In this document: piece after piece, positions 31,366 to 60,730 of the stretch
Layout of the letters: each line of letters starts with the position of its first letter
How positions within the stretch are numbered: the stretch's first letter is position 1
From: Pagrus major
Taxonomy: Eukaryota > Chordata > Actinopteri > Spariformes > Sparidae
Direction: 5' to 3'
Assembly: GCF_040436345.1 (NCBI RefSeq)
Contig: NC_133221.1
Span: 17,791,165 to 17,855,164, forward strand
Length of the DNA stretch: 64,000 bases
Program-made: the position numbers and the translations under genes
Notes under the pieces: generated by a model
The model's input: the letters and a program-made list of their open reading frames with translations, nothing else
Database searches by the model: none
What the model was told of the DNA's origin: nothing

Positions 31366-31785
31366 TTAAAGGTGCAATAAATAACAATGTTAGTTTATAA
31401 CAATAAGAAATGCACTTAAATTATCAAAAGGTGTATAGAAATTACAGTTTTGAGGATGTCAAAGATATCTATGTATTGTGTTGCATTAATCTGCTGAAGT
31501 TAGCATGCTAGCCAGCTAGCCCCTTCTTGTCCTGTATTGTAATGCCACTATATACCTCAAGAGGCGATAATCACATAGGAAACAACGCCAACACTCCCTC
31601 GGTGCTCCAAGCTCCCAGTCCAGGCAGAGTCAGCTAATATCATTGTAGCTGCACTGCTAACTGAGCAAACTAGCTAACAGCAGCTACAGATAGCAGCAGT
31701 TAGCGGTTACTCTGGTGGTGCTGCCCCCTGTTTGTTTGGAGAATGAATTTGACATGTGGCCAATTGTTACGTATTGCACCTTTAA
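31366..31785 (+). mobile_element. TTAA MITE family C, full length
   Basis: TTAAAGGTGCAATA at 31366 is the exact inverted copy of TATTGCACCTTTAA ending at 31785. No coding sequence. It lies between galnt6 and adcy6. Internal landmarks GCTAGCCAGCTAGCCC and CTACAGATAGCAGCAGTTAG also occur in the copy at 60166-60462. Confidence 0.88.
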
Positions 31786-31906
31786 TAACACATGATAATG
31801 AGAACAAATTGAAGGTAGGCGGTCCCATAGTTCTCTTTTGTAAAGATCTAAGAGCATTATCAGAAACAATAAACCAAATAAACACAATCAATGCAAAAAA
31901 CAGCCA

Positions 31907-31912
31907 TTTATT
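31907..31912 (-). terminator. adcy6 poly(A) signal candidate
   Basis: AATAAA on the minus strand about 1.9 kb after the adcy6 stop. The interval 31913-33807 lacks recognised repeats except the (AT)n block and could be a long 3' UTR, which is usual for this gene family. Not proven. Confidence 0.3.
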
Positions 31913-33317
31913 AATTTCTTATCCAAAGGGAAATTAATCAGATCATTCATTGCACTATTTCTTCATTTCTGCCACTTTTTAAAGGAAAATGCAACAGTGT
32001 TTCGTTGATCTTTCATTTTAAGGACAGAGAGGGATAAGCGAAAGTGAGGATCTTTTTTGCCGCCTATGAAAGCAGCAGTTTTAGGCTCAGACAGAAAAGT
32101 GAGCACATCAACACCAGGTGTACATCTCGTCTAAATATAAAACACACCTCCACTTATCAGCCAGCTTGTAGTCTAATCAAATGGGCGTCTAGTTCAATGA
32201 TTAAGTTTCTTCCTCAGTACCAAAGGCAATGTAAAGAGTGGTTTTCTTCAGTAGTAGTTTCATATTCATCATGACATACATTCATATTATTATTAATTTG
32301 GGGGTTTTTCAATCCTCCATGTGCCAAATACAACCAGCTAGGGTCAAATACTGTTGTGTAAAGTTGTGGTCCATGAAGTATGTGGACCTTGGAACTGCAT
32401 AATCTCAAGGCAATATTTGTGAGCAGACGGAGAAATCCTGCATACAGTTAATCCCGAAGCTGTCAGGAAACCAGCTCACTTGTTTAACACAATCCAAAAT
32501 ATACGTTTCTTAGGCTTTTGCTTATTTAGGTCTGGAATGAAATCAGTCAGAATCACAGTCCAGTAAAAGGCGCAGTAGACATAATTCTCTCCAAAGGATC
32601 ATTTTGACACAAGAAATCAGGAATGGGCACACAACTCCAAAGAATAATATAAAACATGCCTCGCAGCAACCAGTTTGGCAAGAAAGCATTGTCATACAGT
32701 ATCATAAAAACCTCACAGTGAAAAGTTACAGTATGCCCCTTTATAGATAAAGATCAGCATTCAGCTACGTGTGTTCACACCCATACACACACACACCCAA
32801 ACACCCACACATACCGTACTCACACACACTTATATAAAATGTTTCATAACAGTTTAACAATCTCTCTTCAGTACCGTGATACTAACGCAACTGCTCTTCC
32901 TTCATTTTGTACTTTTGAACCAAAAATACATTGCAAGGAGCGCGTAATCAATCGTACATTTCAGTGAACAACAAACAGCCTTGTGTCCAGACTGTGGCTA
33001 ATCACAGGCTGGAAGAAACAAAGAAGGCCCTGATAAGAAACACAGCCAGTCCAAGCCAAGGTTATTGTGTTTTCTATCTGCGTACTGTATGTGTGCGTGT
33101 TCTCCTTCATGAATAAGTCCATAACAAAAAAAAGTGTTTGTCACTATCAACGACAGTGACGTTACCGTGGCCTTTGTTGTCAAAACTGAATAAATTACTC
33201 AAAGTTACTGTACTTTCAAACTGAATCATTAGTGTGTGTTTCATATCAAACATTTGTTCTTTGGTCATTTCATCCTTCATGCTGTCCTTGCATATTTTCC
33301 TTTAAGTCTTTTTTTTT

Positions 33318-33362
33318 TATATATATATATACATGTATATGTATATGTATATATTTATATAT

Positions 33363-33438
<76 letters not shown>

Positions 33439-33477
33439 GTATATATATATGTATATATGTATATATATATATATAGG
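33318..33477. repeat. (AT)n/(ATAC)n microsatellite, about 160 bp
   Basis: Nearly pure alternating AT with scattered GTAT/ACAT interruptions. Open reading frames of Tyr-Ile repeats here are an artefact of the repeat. It falls in the probable adcy6 3' UTR. Confidence 0.95.
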
Positions 33478-33807
33478 TCATCACAAAAATCCATCTGCAT
33501 GAAAATAAATAACGACTCCAGATGAAATACTTGTACTATTGCTCATAAACACAAGCATAGCCACTTCCGTTCTAAGGCAACTGGGCTTCGTGATCTCTCG
33601 AGCATCTTCAAACACGGTCCTACATGTGTGCATCTGAGTACGTGACAACATACAGACAGGCCGAGCTCGTATGCGTCGACTGTCTCCTGTCCCCCAGTGT
33701 GTTCGCACCGCGCTTCGGTGCTTATCGCCGAGCTGACCACTCAGCCTCTCTGCAGTCTCTGTCTTGTTAGTGCAGTGGGAGTCACGCTGCGGTCGGCCTC
33801 TCCGTTG

Positions 33808-49610
<15,803 letters not shown>

Positions 49611-52600
49611 CTGAAAACACAGAGAGAGAAAAAAAAAAAACATGAGAGTCCCACCAAACATACACAACGGTGAACTCTGCCTGACCTGGGAGAGGTCAAT
49701 ATTCGAAATTGATAACACTCTGTGTCATACAATTTACTGCAAGGAGAAAAATTCCTCAAACGTCTGAGGAGTCATTAGATGTGATCTGGTTAGAGATGAT
49801 GAGCATGGCCTTGTGGCTGCAAGAGGACATTCCCATCACGTCGCGCTTTTAACAGCAGAGAGGAAGCCTGGAGGGTTCAATGTGACTGGGGACACGTGAA
49901 GACTGTGTCACTCGTGTGTTTGTTGGACTTGAGCTGAAAGTTTAGATTGTATCTATTGTGTGGTTGATCCTGTCAAAATGGGAAAAGGAAGGCAGCAATG
50001 TGTAAATCTGAATATTTTTAAAAACCAGAAACAGGTTATTTGAGCCTACAAAACAGCTTTTTCTTGTCAGAATTGAGTGGTTAAGTACTTTTCATGCAAC
50101 TGGTCGCGTGTTTGAATGTACAGCTTTAGACAGCAGGGAGCTACAGAAATGTGACTTTTCTCTGTATCTTGGGTTGAACAATGAGGCTCTAAGAATGCAC
50201 AGGCACAAAATGTGAAACAGCATTATCTGTGGCTTGAGCAAATTAAGTTTAGATATAGTGTACAGTTAGCTTTGCGGGGTCATCGACCTCGAAAGCGTTC
50301 CTCTGGGCTGCTCCAGCCGCATTCTGTGTGTGCCTGTGTGTTTTCTGGATGCGTGTGGTAAGCCAGCATGTAAGTCTGTTAGTGATTTCTCTTCTCACTC
50401 GTCCACAGCCAAAGACTGTATACCAGAAATGGAGCCCTGAGCTCTGGACTTCCCCTCCGCTCAGAAACACACAGGCATGCGCACACACACACATCCTCTA
50501 CATGCTCAGAAACACACTCCAGCCTGGGAAAGTCACTTGACCCATGACCAGAGCACAGAGTGTTTCCTCTGAAGATGATATCATCAATAATGAGAAAAAG
50601 ACATGCAGGAACGGTACGTACACATAAAGGCTGAATTCTAATCAGTCTTAATAACTAAAAGTGAAAACTGGAGGACGCGAAAAGTCTCATCACCATTACC
50701 AGTATTTCTGAGCCATGGCTGGTATGTCGCCAAACCAGTGTGTCTTTGTGTGCATGTTTGTCATTTGTGTTTATGAGCAGGGAGATGGAGAACTGGAGAT
50801 AGAGGGTGCTTATCTGTGCACATGCATGCACTGCATATTTTCATGTATGTGTCCTTTTAAAATGCAACTACTACTTTGCGTCCACACGACAAATGTAGAC
50901 TCAAACATGGCCTGAAACTTTCTGTCATGATCCTGACATGAGGTTTACACTGTACACACGAGAACTCATCCCTCTGTTGTCACAACAGGACAGAGCCAAT
51001 CTAACCAGCTGTGCTCGAAACGCAACACCGTTACCACAGGACAGTGGCAGCCATGTTCAGCCAGAGAGAGAGTCGGTGGTAACTTCCTATTCCACTCGAA
51101 AACAAATGGCCGAACTAGATTAAAATCACAGCAGTAAGCAAAAACAAACACACTGATGGTTCGCAGGTGCAGAAGCAAACATGCTTTTGATGTATTGGCT
51201 AAATACCATTCCCCGATGTAGCTGATGCAGGCAGAGAGGAACAACTTTACTCAAAAGCTAACACCAGAGCATCCAAAGTGCGCTCTCATGTTTTATTTCT
51301 GAGGGTTATAGATAAGAACAGGTTACCTCAAACATCAATTTAATACCATCGATGCAAACTGAAAACATCGATCCATATCATCATATTTAGGTCATGCCTT
51401 TATTTTGAAATTCCCCAGGCACGCTGCATCACCTTTTCAATCTAAGCGCACCTTTTTCCTAAACATTTTAACAGTGCGATGATATTTACTGCTAATACAA
51501 CAGCAGCGTGGAAATATTCTGGATTTCTGATTAAAGACGAGTCAACAGACAAATGGAGCATCTCACTCAGCAGTCCGCAAACTTGTTGCTCTCACTACGG
51601 CAACATCAGCTGATTTGTTTTAACTGCTGTTGGGCTGGAAAAACCTTCTTGCAGACTGAAATTCGATTCATGCTGTTCTGTTGGGGGAAGCAGTGACTTA
51701 AACCAGCAGTGAGTAAGAAAAAGAATAAATAAATAAATAATACAAGTAGAGGAAAAGTCTGCTAGCCGCTAGGCTAATTTATGCAATGTAAAATGCCACA
51801 GGCTTAAGCTAATAAAAGCAACTAGGCAAAAAAAATGTGTGTCCTTGACATGATTTATGTGTTAGTGGAGTCAGTTTAAAGTAAACTTTACAGCAATTAG
51901 CTGGTCACAATTAATTACAATTATTCATATGTTGTTATTTTCTGTACTGCCAAAAGCAGAAAAGAAAGTCATGGCAGCTTCTTCTGTAACTGATTGCGTT
52001 ACATGGGCAGATATATTGGTCTCATATTGATCGCAGGGCCCTGAATGAAATCAAATGGGGGTCATATTTTGGCAAACTTTGCGATAGCGGTAAATATTAT
52101 ATCGTAGTCCAAAGAATCAATAGCGTCGTATTGTGATTTACACCCCTCGTCACCTCTGAGCAAGAGGCTCTTTTTGTCCTGACGGTGATCAGTCAACTGT
52201 CAGTCATCTGTCAAAGATTCAGATTGAAGCTGTCAAACAGACACCTCATGATCAGGCTATTGAAGATCAAGTGTGAGGACCTACAAACAAAACCCACTCT
52301 GGTTCTCTACATGACTATCTGAACAATTGTTCTCTTTGAGTGCAACTTTAAATTTGAGCCGCACCATCTCTTAATGGGTGATTCGCCTATTGTGTTCGTA
52401 AATCATTGGCAGGCCGGGGCTTCCTGATAAGCCCTCCATCGTAATGTTAGAGACCACCGATGGAGACCCGACACCCCGGTCTTGAGGGGCTCTGATAGAA
52501 CCTGATCACATTAATCCCAAACAGATGGCTGTGAACTGAGCGAGCCAGATAACTTTGTTAAGTGGCCTGTCTGAGATACAGGGCCACCTGCAGTTCCCAG

Positions 52601-53429
52601 GACCACGCTTCTCAGTGCTGCACTCAATTTACATCCAGACAATTCAGCTTCACAGAATTCCATCCAAATAAAACATTCCTATCAAAATTGATTTGATAGT
52701 TTGGCAACAAACTGACTACATCTTGAATGATAGCTCAATATAACAGCCGGATAGCTCTGAATGAGTGAAACTAAAGTGTTGGGAAACATGATGAACAAAG
52801 CTTGCATTAATGCCCAGTTATGCTTAGTCACCACACAGTCTGGAGATTAGAGGCAGCAGCATTCACAGAGGCTTTTGAATAAATCTTATGTGTGAGCTAT
52901 GCATGCGAGTGTGTGTGCCTCCTTTTGGACTGGCAGCTCTTTGATCCTGAAGCTTGTGTCTGTTGCTGCACTTATAACACCCAGCCATGCAAATCTAGCA
53001 CAGAGCCACAGCCGCGCTGACACTCTCCTCTCCAAACAGTGATGTGGTGTAAAGAGAGCAGTAGAAACTTCCCTTCATTAGCACGTCCCCACTCTCTTTA
53101 TACCTACTAAGCTGGACTCAGAGTATCTTCCACTGACGTCTCCTGACCACTCTTCCTGCAGACTTTTGGCTCTCAAAGACGAGCCCCGCTCGACATTTAC
53201 TTAAGCAGGATCCTCTTGGCGGTGAAGTTAAAAGGAGTCCAAACATTGGCTTATAAGGTGCGGCTCCTGACAAGGTGCTTTATAAAGTGAGGCAGATGGA
53301 TAACATGTTAAAGAATGGATGAAGGAAGGGGATGGAAAAGATTTAGGCTTGGCAAACACACAGCAAACACATTCTGTCTTCAATAATATCCCACTGGACA
53401 ATTCCCTCACGAACAAGCACGCTGGAATG

Positions 53430-54120
53430 TACAACCCCAATTCAAAAAAGCTGGGATGCTGTGTAACATGTTAAAGGAGACATATCATGCTCATTTTCAG
53501 GTTCATAATGTTATTTTGGGTTACTGCTAGAATAGGTTTACATGCTTCAGTGTTAAAAAAACACATCAGTTTTTTCATACTGTCCTTTACTGCATACCCA
53601 GTCTCCTCTGATTGGTTAGCTCACACATGCCTGACCAAGCATCGCTAACAACAACAGAGCAGCTGTGCTCAATCCATTTTTACATGCCAAATTAGCTGTG
53701 TGGCATGGATAATGCAAATGTGTGACATGGTGACAGAGTGTGATGTCACAAAGTCACAGAATTAAAGGCGGGACTACTGACGTGGGGTTTCAGGAGCAGT
53801 GTTTACTGTGGGAGACAGGAGCTTCTGTTGGTGCAGACTTTGACCTTTTTAACGGATAAAAAGCCCTGAAGGAAAGGAAATGTTCCTTTCATACCCAATC
53901 ATGATACTATCACCTGTTACAAATTAACCTGTTAACCTGTGAAATGTCCCAAACTGGTGGATTTTTTTGGAGCATCCCGCAGCTTCCCCAGTCTTTTACT
54001 GCACCAACTTGTTTGAAGCATGCTGCTACATCAAATTCAGAATAAGCATTAATTTACTAAAATCAATGAAGTTGATGAGATAAAACATAAAATATACTGG
54101 ACACCAAATGGATCTAATAA
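53430..54120 (+). mobile_element. Fish DNA-transposon-like repeat interrupted by a MITE
   Basis: The left end TACAACCCCAATTCAAAAAA (53430) and the later block CATACCCAATCATGATACTA to CATCAAATTCAGAATAAGC (about 53890-54120) belong to one widespread fish repeat. They are separated by the family A MITE at 53471-53890. The right terminus is not present. Confidence 0.7.
53471..53890 (+). mobile_element. TTAA MITE family A, nested copy
   Basis: Begins TTAAAGGAGACATATCATGC at 53471 and shares most of the body of the 8705 copy, with a deletion of the C-rich segment. Its 3' terminus is degraded at the junction with the outer element. Confidence 0.8.
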
Positions 54121-57100
54121 TAACTTAGGTTTAAAAATGTGCTGAGTTCGGCATTGTAATCTATGCCCCTTTATTGCCATTTAGTCTCAAATTTTCAATA
54201 ATGATGGCCAGAAACAATGTGAAGCTTCATATTGTATGTAATAAGGTTGGAATGAGATCAAACTATATACCTGTGATGGGTTGCTTTATCTAGAACCAGG
54301 GGATAAGAAAGGTGACTGGCTCCAAAATAATTCGGACCATGATATGTTCAGTCGATGGACAGGGGATTTTTCCGTGACATTAAGGCCTGCTGCGTTGACC
54401 CCAACTGTAAGTGTTTTAATCCTAAGTAGCCTTGTCTGAGAGCAGAGCTGAGGTGTAACTAATATTGACTGTGACAATACGGTGAGAAGAGGTAAACTAA
54501 GAACTGATAACCACACACGACACACTCTAACTTATTGGATAAAGGCATTGTTCTGGTAATCAATGTTTGGATTTATCCAGGAGTATTTGAAAAGGGCCTG
54601 CAATGAAAGATAAGTCCCACCAACCCTGAGCTCCACTAAAGTTTAAACTTTAAAAGGCCAGAGTGCTACATCCCATAAGTCAACACACAGGCTCTGGGGA
54701 CAGGGACTGCTGTTGACATGGGGACTACTCTCCAGCACATGACCTTTGATAGGCATCTGGAGCTTTTTAAAATGTCTTACAGAGATGAACGTCAAAGTCC
54801 AGTCACACACTGCTGATCACAGCCTGAAAAGACAACATGTGGTACAGCTTGGTAAAAATAGACACTACTATGAGACTTTGTTGCACCAGTCCGGATCTAA
54901 TCGGGGTTACTATAACATGTAATTACTGACTGAAGAAAAGAAGCCATTCCTTATAAAGATAAATGTTGCACAAGGGTGGGGGTGCCTGTCTTTGCCATCT
55001 TGGGTCTCTGCCATCTGGAATCGGAGCTCTGTATTCGTCATGACTTGGGCCAAACCAAAATTGGTCTCAGGTGACCAGCGAGGCCACGAAGTAATCTTTG
55101 TGAAAGCGCTGAAGCAAATTCCACAAAGCTAAATAGAGCTGGACCCAGCCCGCACATCTGTCGGAAAGTCAGATCCTGAAATATTGCACATTAAACACTG
55201 CGCAAACATAAGGAAAATCTCCCAGCAGTCCTGGAATTACTGACTAAAACAAACTGCAACCACCAGCTAAAAACTACAAACTCCATCCGTCTAATTTTAC
55301 AGACAAGTTTTTCCTCAAATCAAAAGATTATGACGCTCATTTATCCTTCAACTTCAATATCTCAACCTTGAACTGCGTCCCAGGTTAAACAGCTCCAATA
55401 AGGACAATATAAATCTGTCTGGCCCTGAGTTTACCACTATTCTTCTGACACTCTATCTGTATGGATGTGTTTGGCCTGAAGACACAAAACAGTAACAGAA
55501 GAAACTAGTGGCCTCAGAGAAAAAGACTGACAGAGAGTGGGGGACCACTTTCGGTAGAACAGCACACAGATAAAAGAGATCCCAGAGGATCTGATGTTGT
55601 CATTTGAGAGCCTTGAACAAGGTCGCTCCCAAGAACCAAAGCAGGAAGCTCACATGAGCCCACATTACAGCCATCTTAATACTTTCTTGTGGCTCACTTC
55701 ACTCAGCTGAATTATACCACATAGCATCGAGGGTTTAGGTCTGCTCAGGGACATTTATCATTTGTCCCTCTTCCCTCTCTTTCCACATATTTTCTGCCTT
55801 TGAACTGCAGAGACAGCCACCAAATAATCTGACATTCGTCCTCAAGGCTTACATGCCTATGTCTTGACCTACTGCTGCTGTTTCAACCAGTCAGAAAATA
55901 TTTTGCATTTTTGCGAGAAAAATATAAGTTAAAGGCACGGTATGTCATTTCTGCAGCTCTGGGTCCTTCAGTCTGAGCAATCAAAACAAAACATTTGATG
56001 ATGAAGTGAAGTAGCGTCGGATCATTTGAGTTGTTTTCTTCATTAAACAACCTACATTGCAGATGACTATCTATCTGATGTGACTCAGGTTACGTTTAGT
56101 CACGTTCGCCAACTTCCTTCCTCACTCTCCATCAAATCATCTGTTGTTTATTGTGCAGTTTTTTACTGTAAAGTTGCAAATGGATGTTCATGATACTTTG
56201 TAAATGGTTAATAAATACTGTAGTTCATCTATAAAATGATTTGGATGGCCATTATTAAGTTGCAACTGATGTTTATAAATCTTTACACCTGCTTAATTAA
56301 TGGTTTCTAAACTATTAACTGAAGTTTAATTAACTATAAATGTACCACTTATTAATGATGGTTATTATAAAGCGTTACTGAATATCATAATATTAGTGGG
56401 AGTCATATTAGTAGTATCATTCCTTCCAGAATCAACAGGTGTTGCATGCTTGTCACTGTCTTCCCTGTTTCTTCATTAGAATAATGATTTAATGGGTCAA
56501 ATGTATTAATTAAAACACATGAGTGTTATGTGCACCATTATATCAGAGGGGCATTAGATGCAAAGCTATGACAATGAGCACACAAGTGCCTGTTTGTCAG
56601 TGGTCTTGGCTGCTCAGTGGTCCGGGGTCAGTATTTGGCCTGGACAGCCAGAAGGGGGGAGGGAGGATGGGGGAGGAGTGGGCAGGACTGGACACAACAC
56701 TCTCCTCCCAGCTGTGTCCTCACTAACCCTTCACTTCCTGCCCACTCACACCCTCACAGGCACAGCTGCAATTACAGCACGGAGGCTGCGAGAATACAAG
56801 ATTTGGTTTAATTAGCCTAACAAACCAACCTGCCCCATTCACCCCTTCGCTGGCTCCTCTCACTGATTTGGACTGTGTGAGGGAGTCCAGACCTTGAACC
56901 GTGTGACTGTGAGCTAAACATCCAGGAATCCCCATTTCAGCTGCTATCGCCTCCATCTCCTTTTAAGCACAATATGAAATGGACCCAAGGCCACCATCTC
57001 ACTAAGTAAGAGACATGAATATTAAGAGATAACTCTAAAATGGGAAAATGCCTGATGGTGACTTATATAACTGCATTTGTTTATCACTTTAGCCAGAACG

Positions 57101-59059
57101 ATTTTAAATACCGAGTAAGAGAATTAATAGAGGGAGCATTAAACTACATTAAATGAGATGGTGTGTGAGGGCCAGATGCTGGAGCTCTAATAAAAAGAGT
57201 TCAGTTTCACCGTCCAGTTATATAAGCATCTGCGAACATTCACTTCACAGTTTTAACCACTGTCCTTCCCTGTTCTGACTCCTCAACCATACACAATATT
57301 GACTTTTACGACAAAGCACACAGATCGATACTGGGATGAGAACAACAGGTTATAGTTTAAACAGCAGAAGCACGAGAGCAGTTTGGTAGCTGGCAAGTTT
57401 TGATCTTTCTCGAGTTGCCCAGTTAAGGATGAGCTGATACTGAACTCATGCATATAACACATCCGCCTCCCGGGCCAACTTCAGGAAGCGTCACATGTGA
57501 CATGTTTGTGAAGCCTGATACGTTCCATGGGAAGAAAAGCACGGGGGTTGGGTTTCAACACATGGTTTGAAAGCTATAGGCTGAACTGCTACTGAATATG
57601 TCTTACTGTTCTGACCTTTTCTTGATGATGTCCTGATCATTTCTGCTCAGCTCTCAATGACCAAAAACAAAGGCTCTTGGAAATGTGATTCAGGCACATT
57701 TAGTAGTCTGGCAACTGTAGCTCGTCTTTCCAACATGAAGGCGCTCATGACACTTCATCCCAAACAAAGAAAACAGCACTGTCTACCTGCCACCTTAAAA
57801 GGAAAGGATTTCATATTTTATGCGCGAGGAAGGAGCATAATAAATTGTGACGCAAACACAATGCGCATTTCTGAGCTATCTGTCACAGGACCGGTCCTTT
57901 CCGCTCGTGTGAAGGCACAAGACAGAGTGTAACTTCCTTTGGACTGACCTTGAGTGTGTGAAATTAAATCATGGGACCAGGGGCTTGTTATTGTATCTGA
58001 CATCATTCACTGAAAATGTGAAAAAAGACACCAAGGCTCAGTGCTTGAAACTTAACAGCGAATGGGAAAAACTGTCCACACTGACTGGATGAAATCATTA
58101 GAACGATCTGCTTTTTGCATTCTGGTAAACTGGTCAGGTGAAAGTTAAAGAGGTCGAGCAGGTAAACCTCAAAGACAATTTCTGGGGTGCCTGACTCGAT
58201 TTAATTAGTTTTTCCTTCACTTTTCTAGCAGTCAGCATCAAGTGTCATACATCATTTGATTCATTATAAGCTTAAGTTTCAGTCTGCCTCATTTAAAGTC
58301 CCAATTTTACATTCTGAGTGAATTCATCAGAATTTTTAAAAGTCAAAATTTAGTGTGTTTTATTTACTGTGAACTCAGAGGTTTGGTTTACTTTTTTTCT
58401 AAAAGTACTTGTATGTTTCAGACTTCCACATGAATTTTTGTCTACATCTGACCTTTCATAAGCAAGTTACAGCTGAAGCCAGATGGATTCTGTATTTGGG
58501 GAATAAAAAAATTACAATAACGATATATCGGACAATATTTTCTAATATGCATATTATATACATTAACACATTTTTTTGCAGTGGTCCCTCAACTGAAGCT
58601 GTCAAACACTTATGAAAAAGATACATACAGTATGTAATGGAGGCAGGATATTTTACAGTTTAACTACTGCACTGATAACAGAAAACTTCACTGGGAATTA
58701 ATTCGTTATAACCTTCCCTAAGCATCTTTTCTGCTTTGTATTACATTAAAAAGAGAATTTATATTTGCAAATACTGGACAACATTTACACTGATACCGAT
58801 ATATCTGTGAGAGGCCAATATCGGTATACCGATATATCGGTCGGGCTTTCGTTACAGCAATTTAATATAATATTATAATAAATGACGTTTTTCAGTGGAA
58901 AAACAGGTGTAATCCCGTATTTTATTTGCTGACCACGTAGATGTGTCCAAAAACATTCAGAGAGTAAATAAAAAGGTCATTAAATCAGAAAAGATGATGT
59001 TGAAGATGATATCTTTTGAGCAACAAAAATAGGTTGGCCACAACCATTGCCCGTTGGCC

Positions 59060-59360
59060 CAGAGGAAGAAACTACATGACGAACTTGATAATCATCATAA
59101 TCATAATGGGTTCATCAATCAGTTGATTGGTCTATGAATGTCAATCAGTGTCCACAACTCAGTGGAGTAGTATTCAGTTTGTTGTCATAGAGGAGTAAAG
59201 AAACCAGAAAATATTCACATTTAAGAAGCTGGAATAAGGAAATGTACTTTTTTTTTTTACCTCTTATAAAACCAATTATCAAAATAGATTATCAAAATAG
59301 TTGGCCATGTAACAGTTGACAACTAATTGATGAATTGATTTACAGCTACAGTTCTAGTGC
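59060..59360 (+). repeat. Dispersed fish repeat, copy 2
   Basis: Shares long identical stretches with 27950-28100, in particular from GAGGAGTAAAGAAACC through TTTAAGAAGCTGGAAT, and ATCAAAATAGTTGGC. Confidence 0.65.
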
Positions 59361-59599
59361 ACATTTCAATATAAGGAGGTTGTTTGTAGCCTCACTACCC
59401 CTGAAGCCAGTTTGAGATTTGTTGTGGCTGCTTTAACAGTGTCACTGTAACTGGCATAGTGGGATAACAAGACAGTTGGCCAGCACGACAGTGACCTTTG
59501 ACAGAGAGCCATTCACCTTCCTGTCACCAGCGCTGGGAGACAATGCACTACCATCAACGAGATCCACGGTAAAACTGCCCTTAAAAGCCTCGGGGCTTG

Positions 59600-59950
59600 C
59601 ATGCTACACAGATCAACATTTAACACCGCTAATGGATTCCTAATATATATCTCTTGGCTGTCCGCCATGTGCAGTTCAGCCTTAAATCCCTGTATTTACT
59701 TTTGCGGCGAGCCAAGTTGTTAGTAAACCATGAGCTGTTATTAGAAGCCTGCACTTCCTCATCCCCGACTCAAACAGCTATTATTAGCACGGCTATTATT
59801 TCCCTTATCACTGGCTGTATTTTAAGAGCAATATTTCGCTTATCACTAATCCTAATTGCTCCCACCCATGGCGGTGGAAGTTATCCGGGTCTGTATCACC
59901 GCCTCTGGTTGTAATACAATAAGTGGATGAGTCACAAGCTCTCTCCCTCT
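59600..59950. promoter_or_regulatory. Candidate conserved non-coding block
   Basis: A non-repetitive stretch with clustered homeodomain-like TAAT cores and two CTTATCACT GATA-type sites (about 59797 and 59838) plus CCATGGCGG near 59868. No coding potential. Assignment as an enhancer is inference only. Confidence 0.25.
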
Positions 59951-60165
59951 CTGAGGGGTTGGGAGTAAAGAGGAGGGGGGGTCTATTATTTGAGCCAGTG
60001 CATTGTTTGGCACCCAGAGTACCTGATGATGGGTTCTCACCATTCGACAGCAGCCAAGTGAGCGGCACTGATCCGTGCAGACAGACAGATCACACACTCC
60101 GCTTCGTGTGACCTGTGTTTGCACACTGGACAGCTCAGTAGATCAATATTATCACTGATTAGTAA

Positions 60166-60462
60166 TTATTAACAGTGCAATATGTGAGATTTCTACTGAA
60201 CTTTGCATGCTAACCAGCTAGCCCTGACATGTCCTGTATTGTAAAACCACTTTGTACTGCAGGAGGCAATAGAGGCCTCATTCCAATGTCCGTTCCACTG
60301 CAACAGTTGTGGTGCTTTTCTTGCAGCCAGCATTCCCCAGTCCAGACCACTATCTACACGGCTAACTGGGCTAACTAGCTAATGGCAACTACAGATAGAA
60401 GCAGTTAGTGAGTACCTGGTATGAATTTACCAGGTTGCCAATTCTTGCATACTGCTCCTTTA
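60166..60462 (+). mobile_element. TTAA MITE family C, diverged copy
   Basis: Matches 31366-31785 in GTGCAATATGTGAGA, GCTAACCAGCTAGCCC, CTACAGATAGAAGCAGTTAG, and ends CATACTGCTCCTTTAA. The start is altered (CAGTGCAATATG). Confidence 0.7.
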
Positions 60463-60649
60463 AGTGCTGACGAAAATGTGTGATAGAAGTATTGAAGAGT
60501 GACAAGTGTTAAACGTTGGCATCACAAATGTCCCGATCTGAACCATAAAATCTGATTTTTCTAAATCTTATACTATCTGTCACGGTTAATTTAGGGCTAC
60601 ATTGTATTCAGGCAGTTGTTTATTACTGATTGAAAATGTATTACTGTTT

Positions 60650-60730
60650 AAAGGAGACATATTATGCTCGTTTTCAGGTCCAGAATTTTATTTCGGGTTA
60701 CTACTAGAAATGGTTTACGTGTTTTCTGAA
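60650..60730 (+). mobile_element. TTAA MITE family A, 5' end only
   Basis: TTTAAAGGAGACATATTATGC and the following 60 bases match the 5' end of family A; the remainder is missing. Confidence 0.65.

Noticed and set aside
33232-33525. Tyr-Ile repeat frames on both strands
   Set aside because: Translations of the (AT)n microsatellite.
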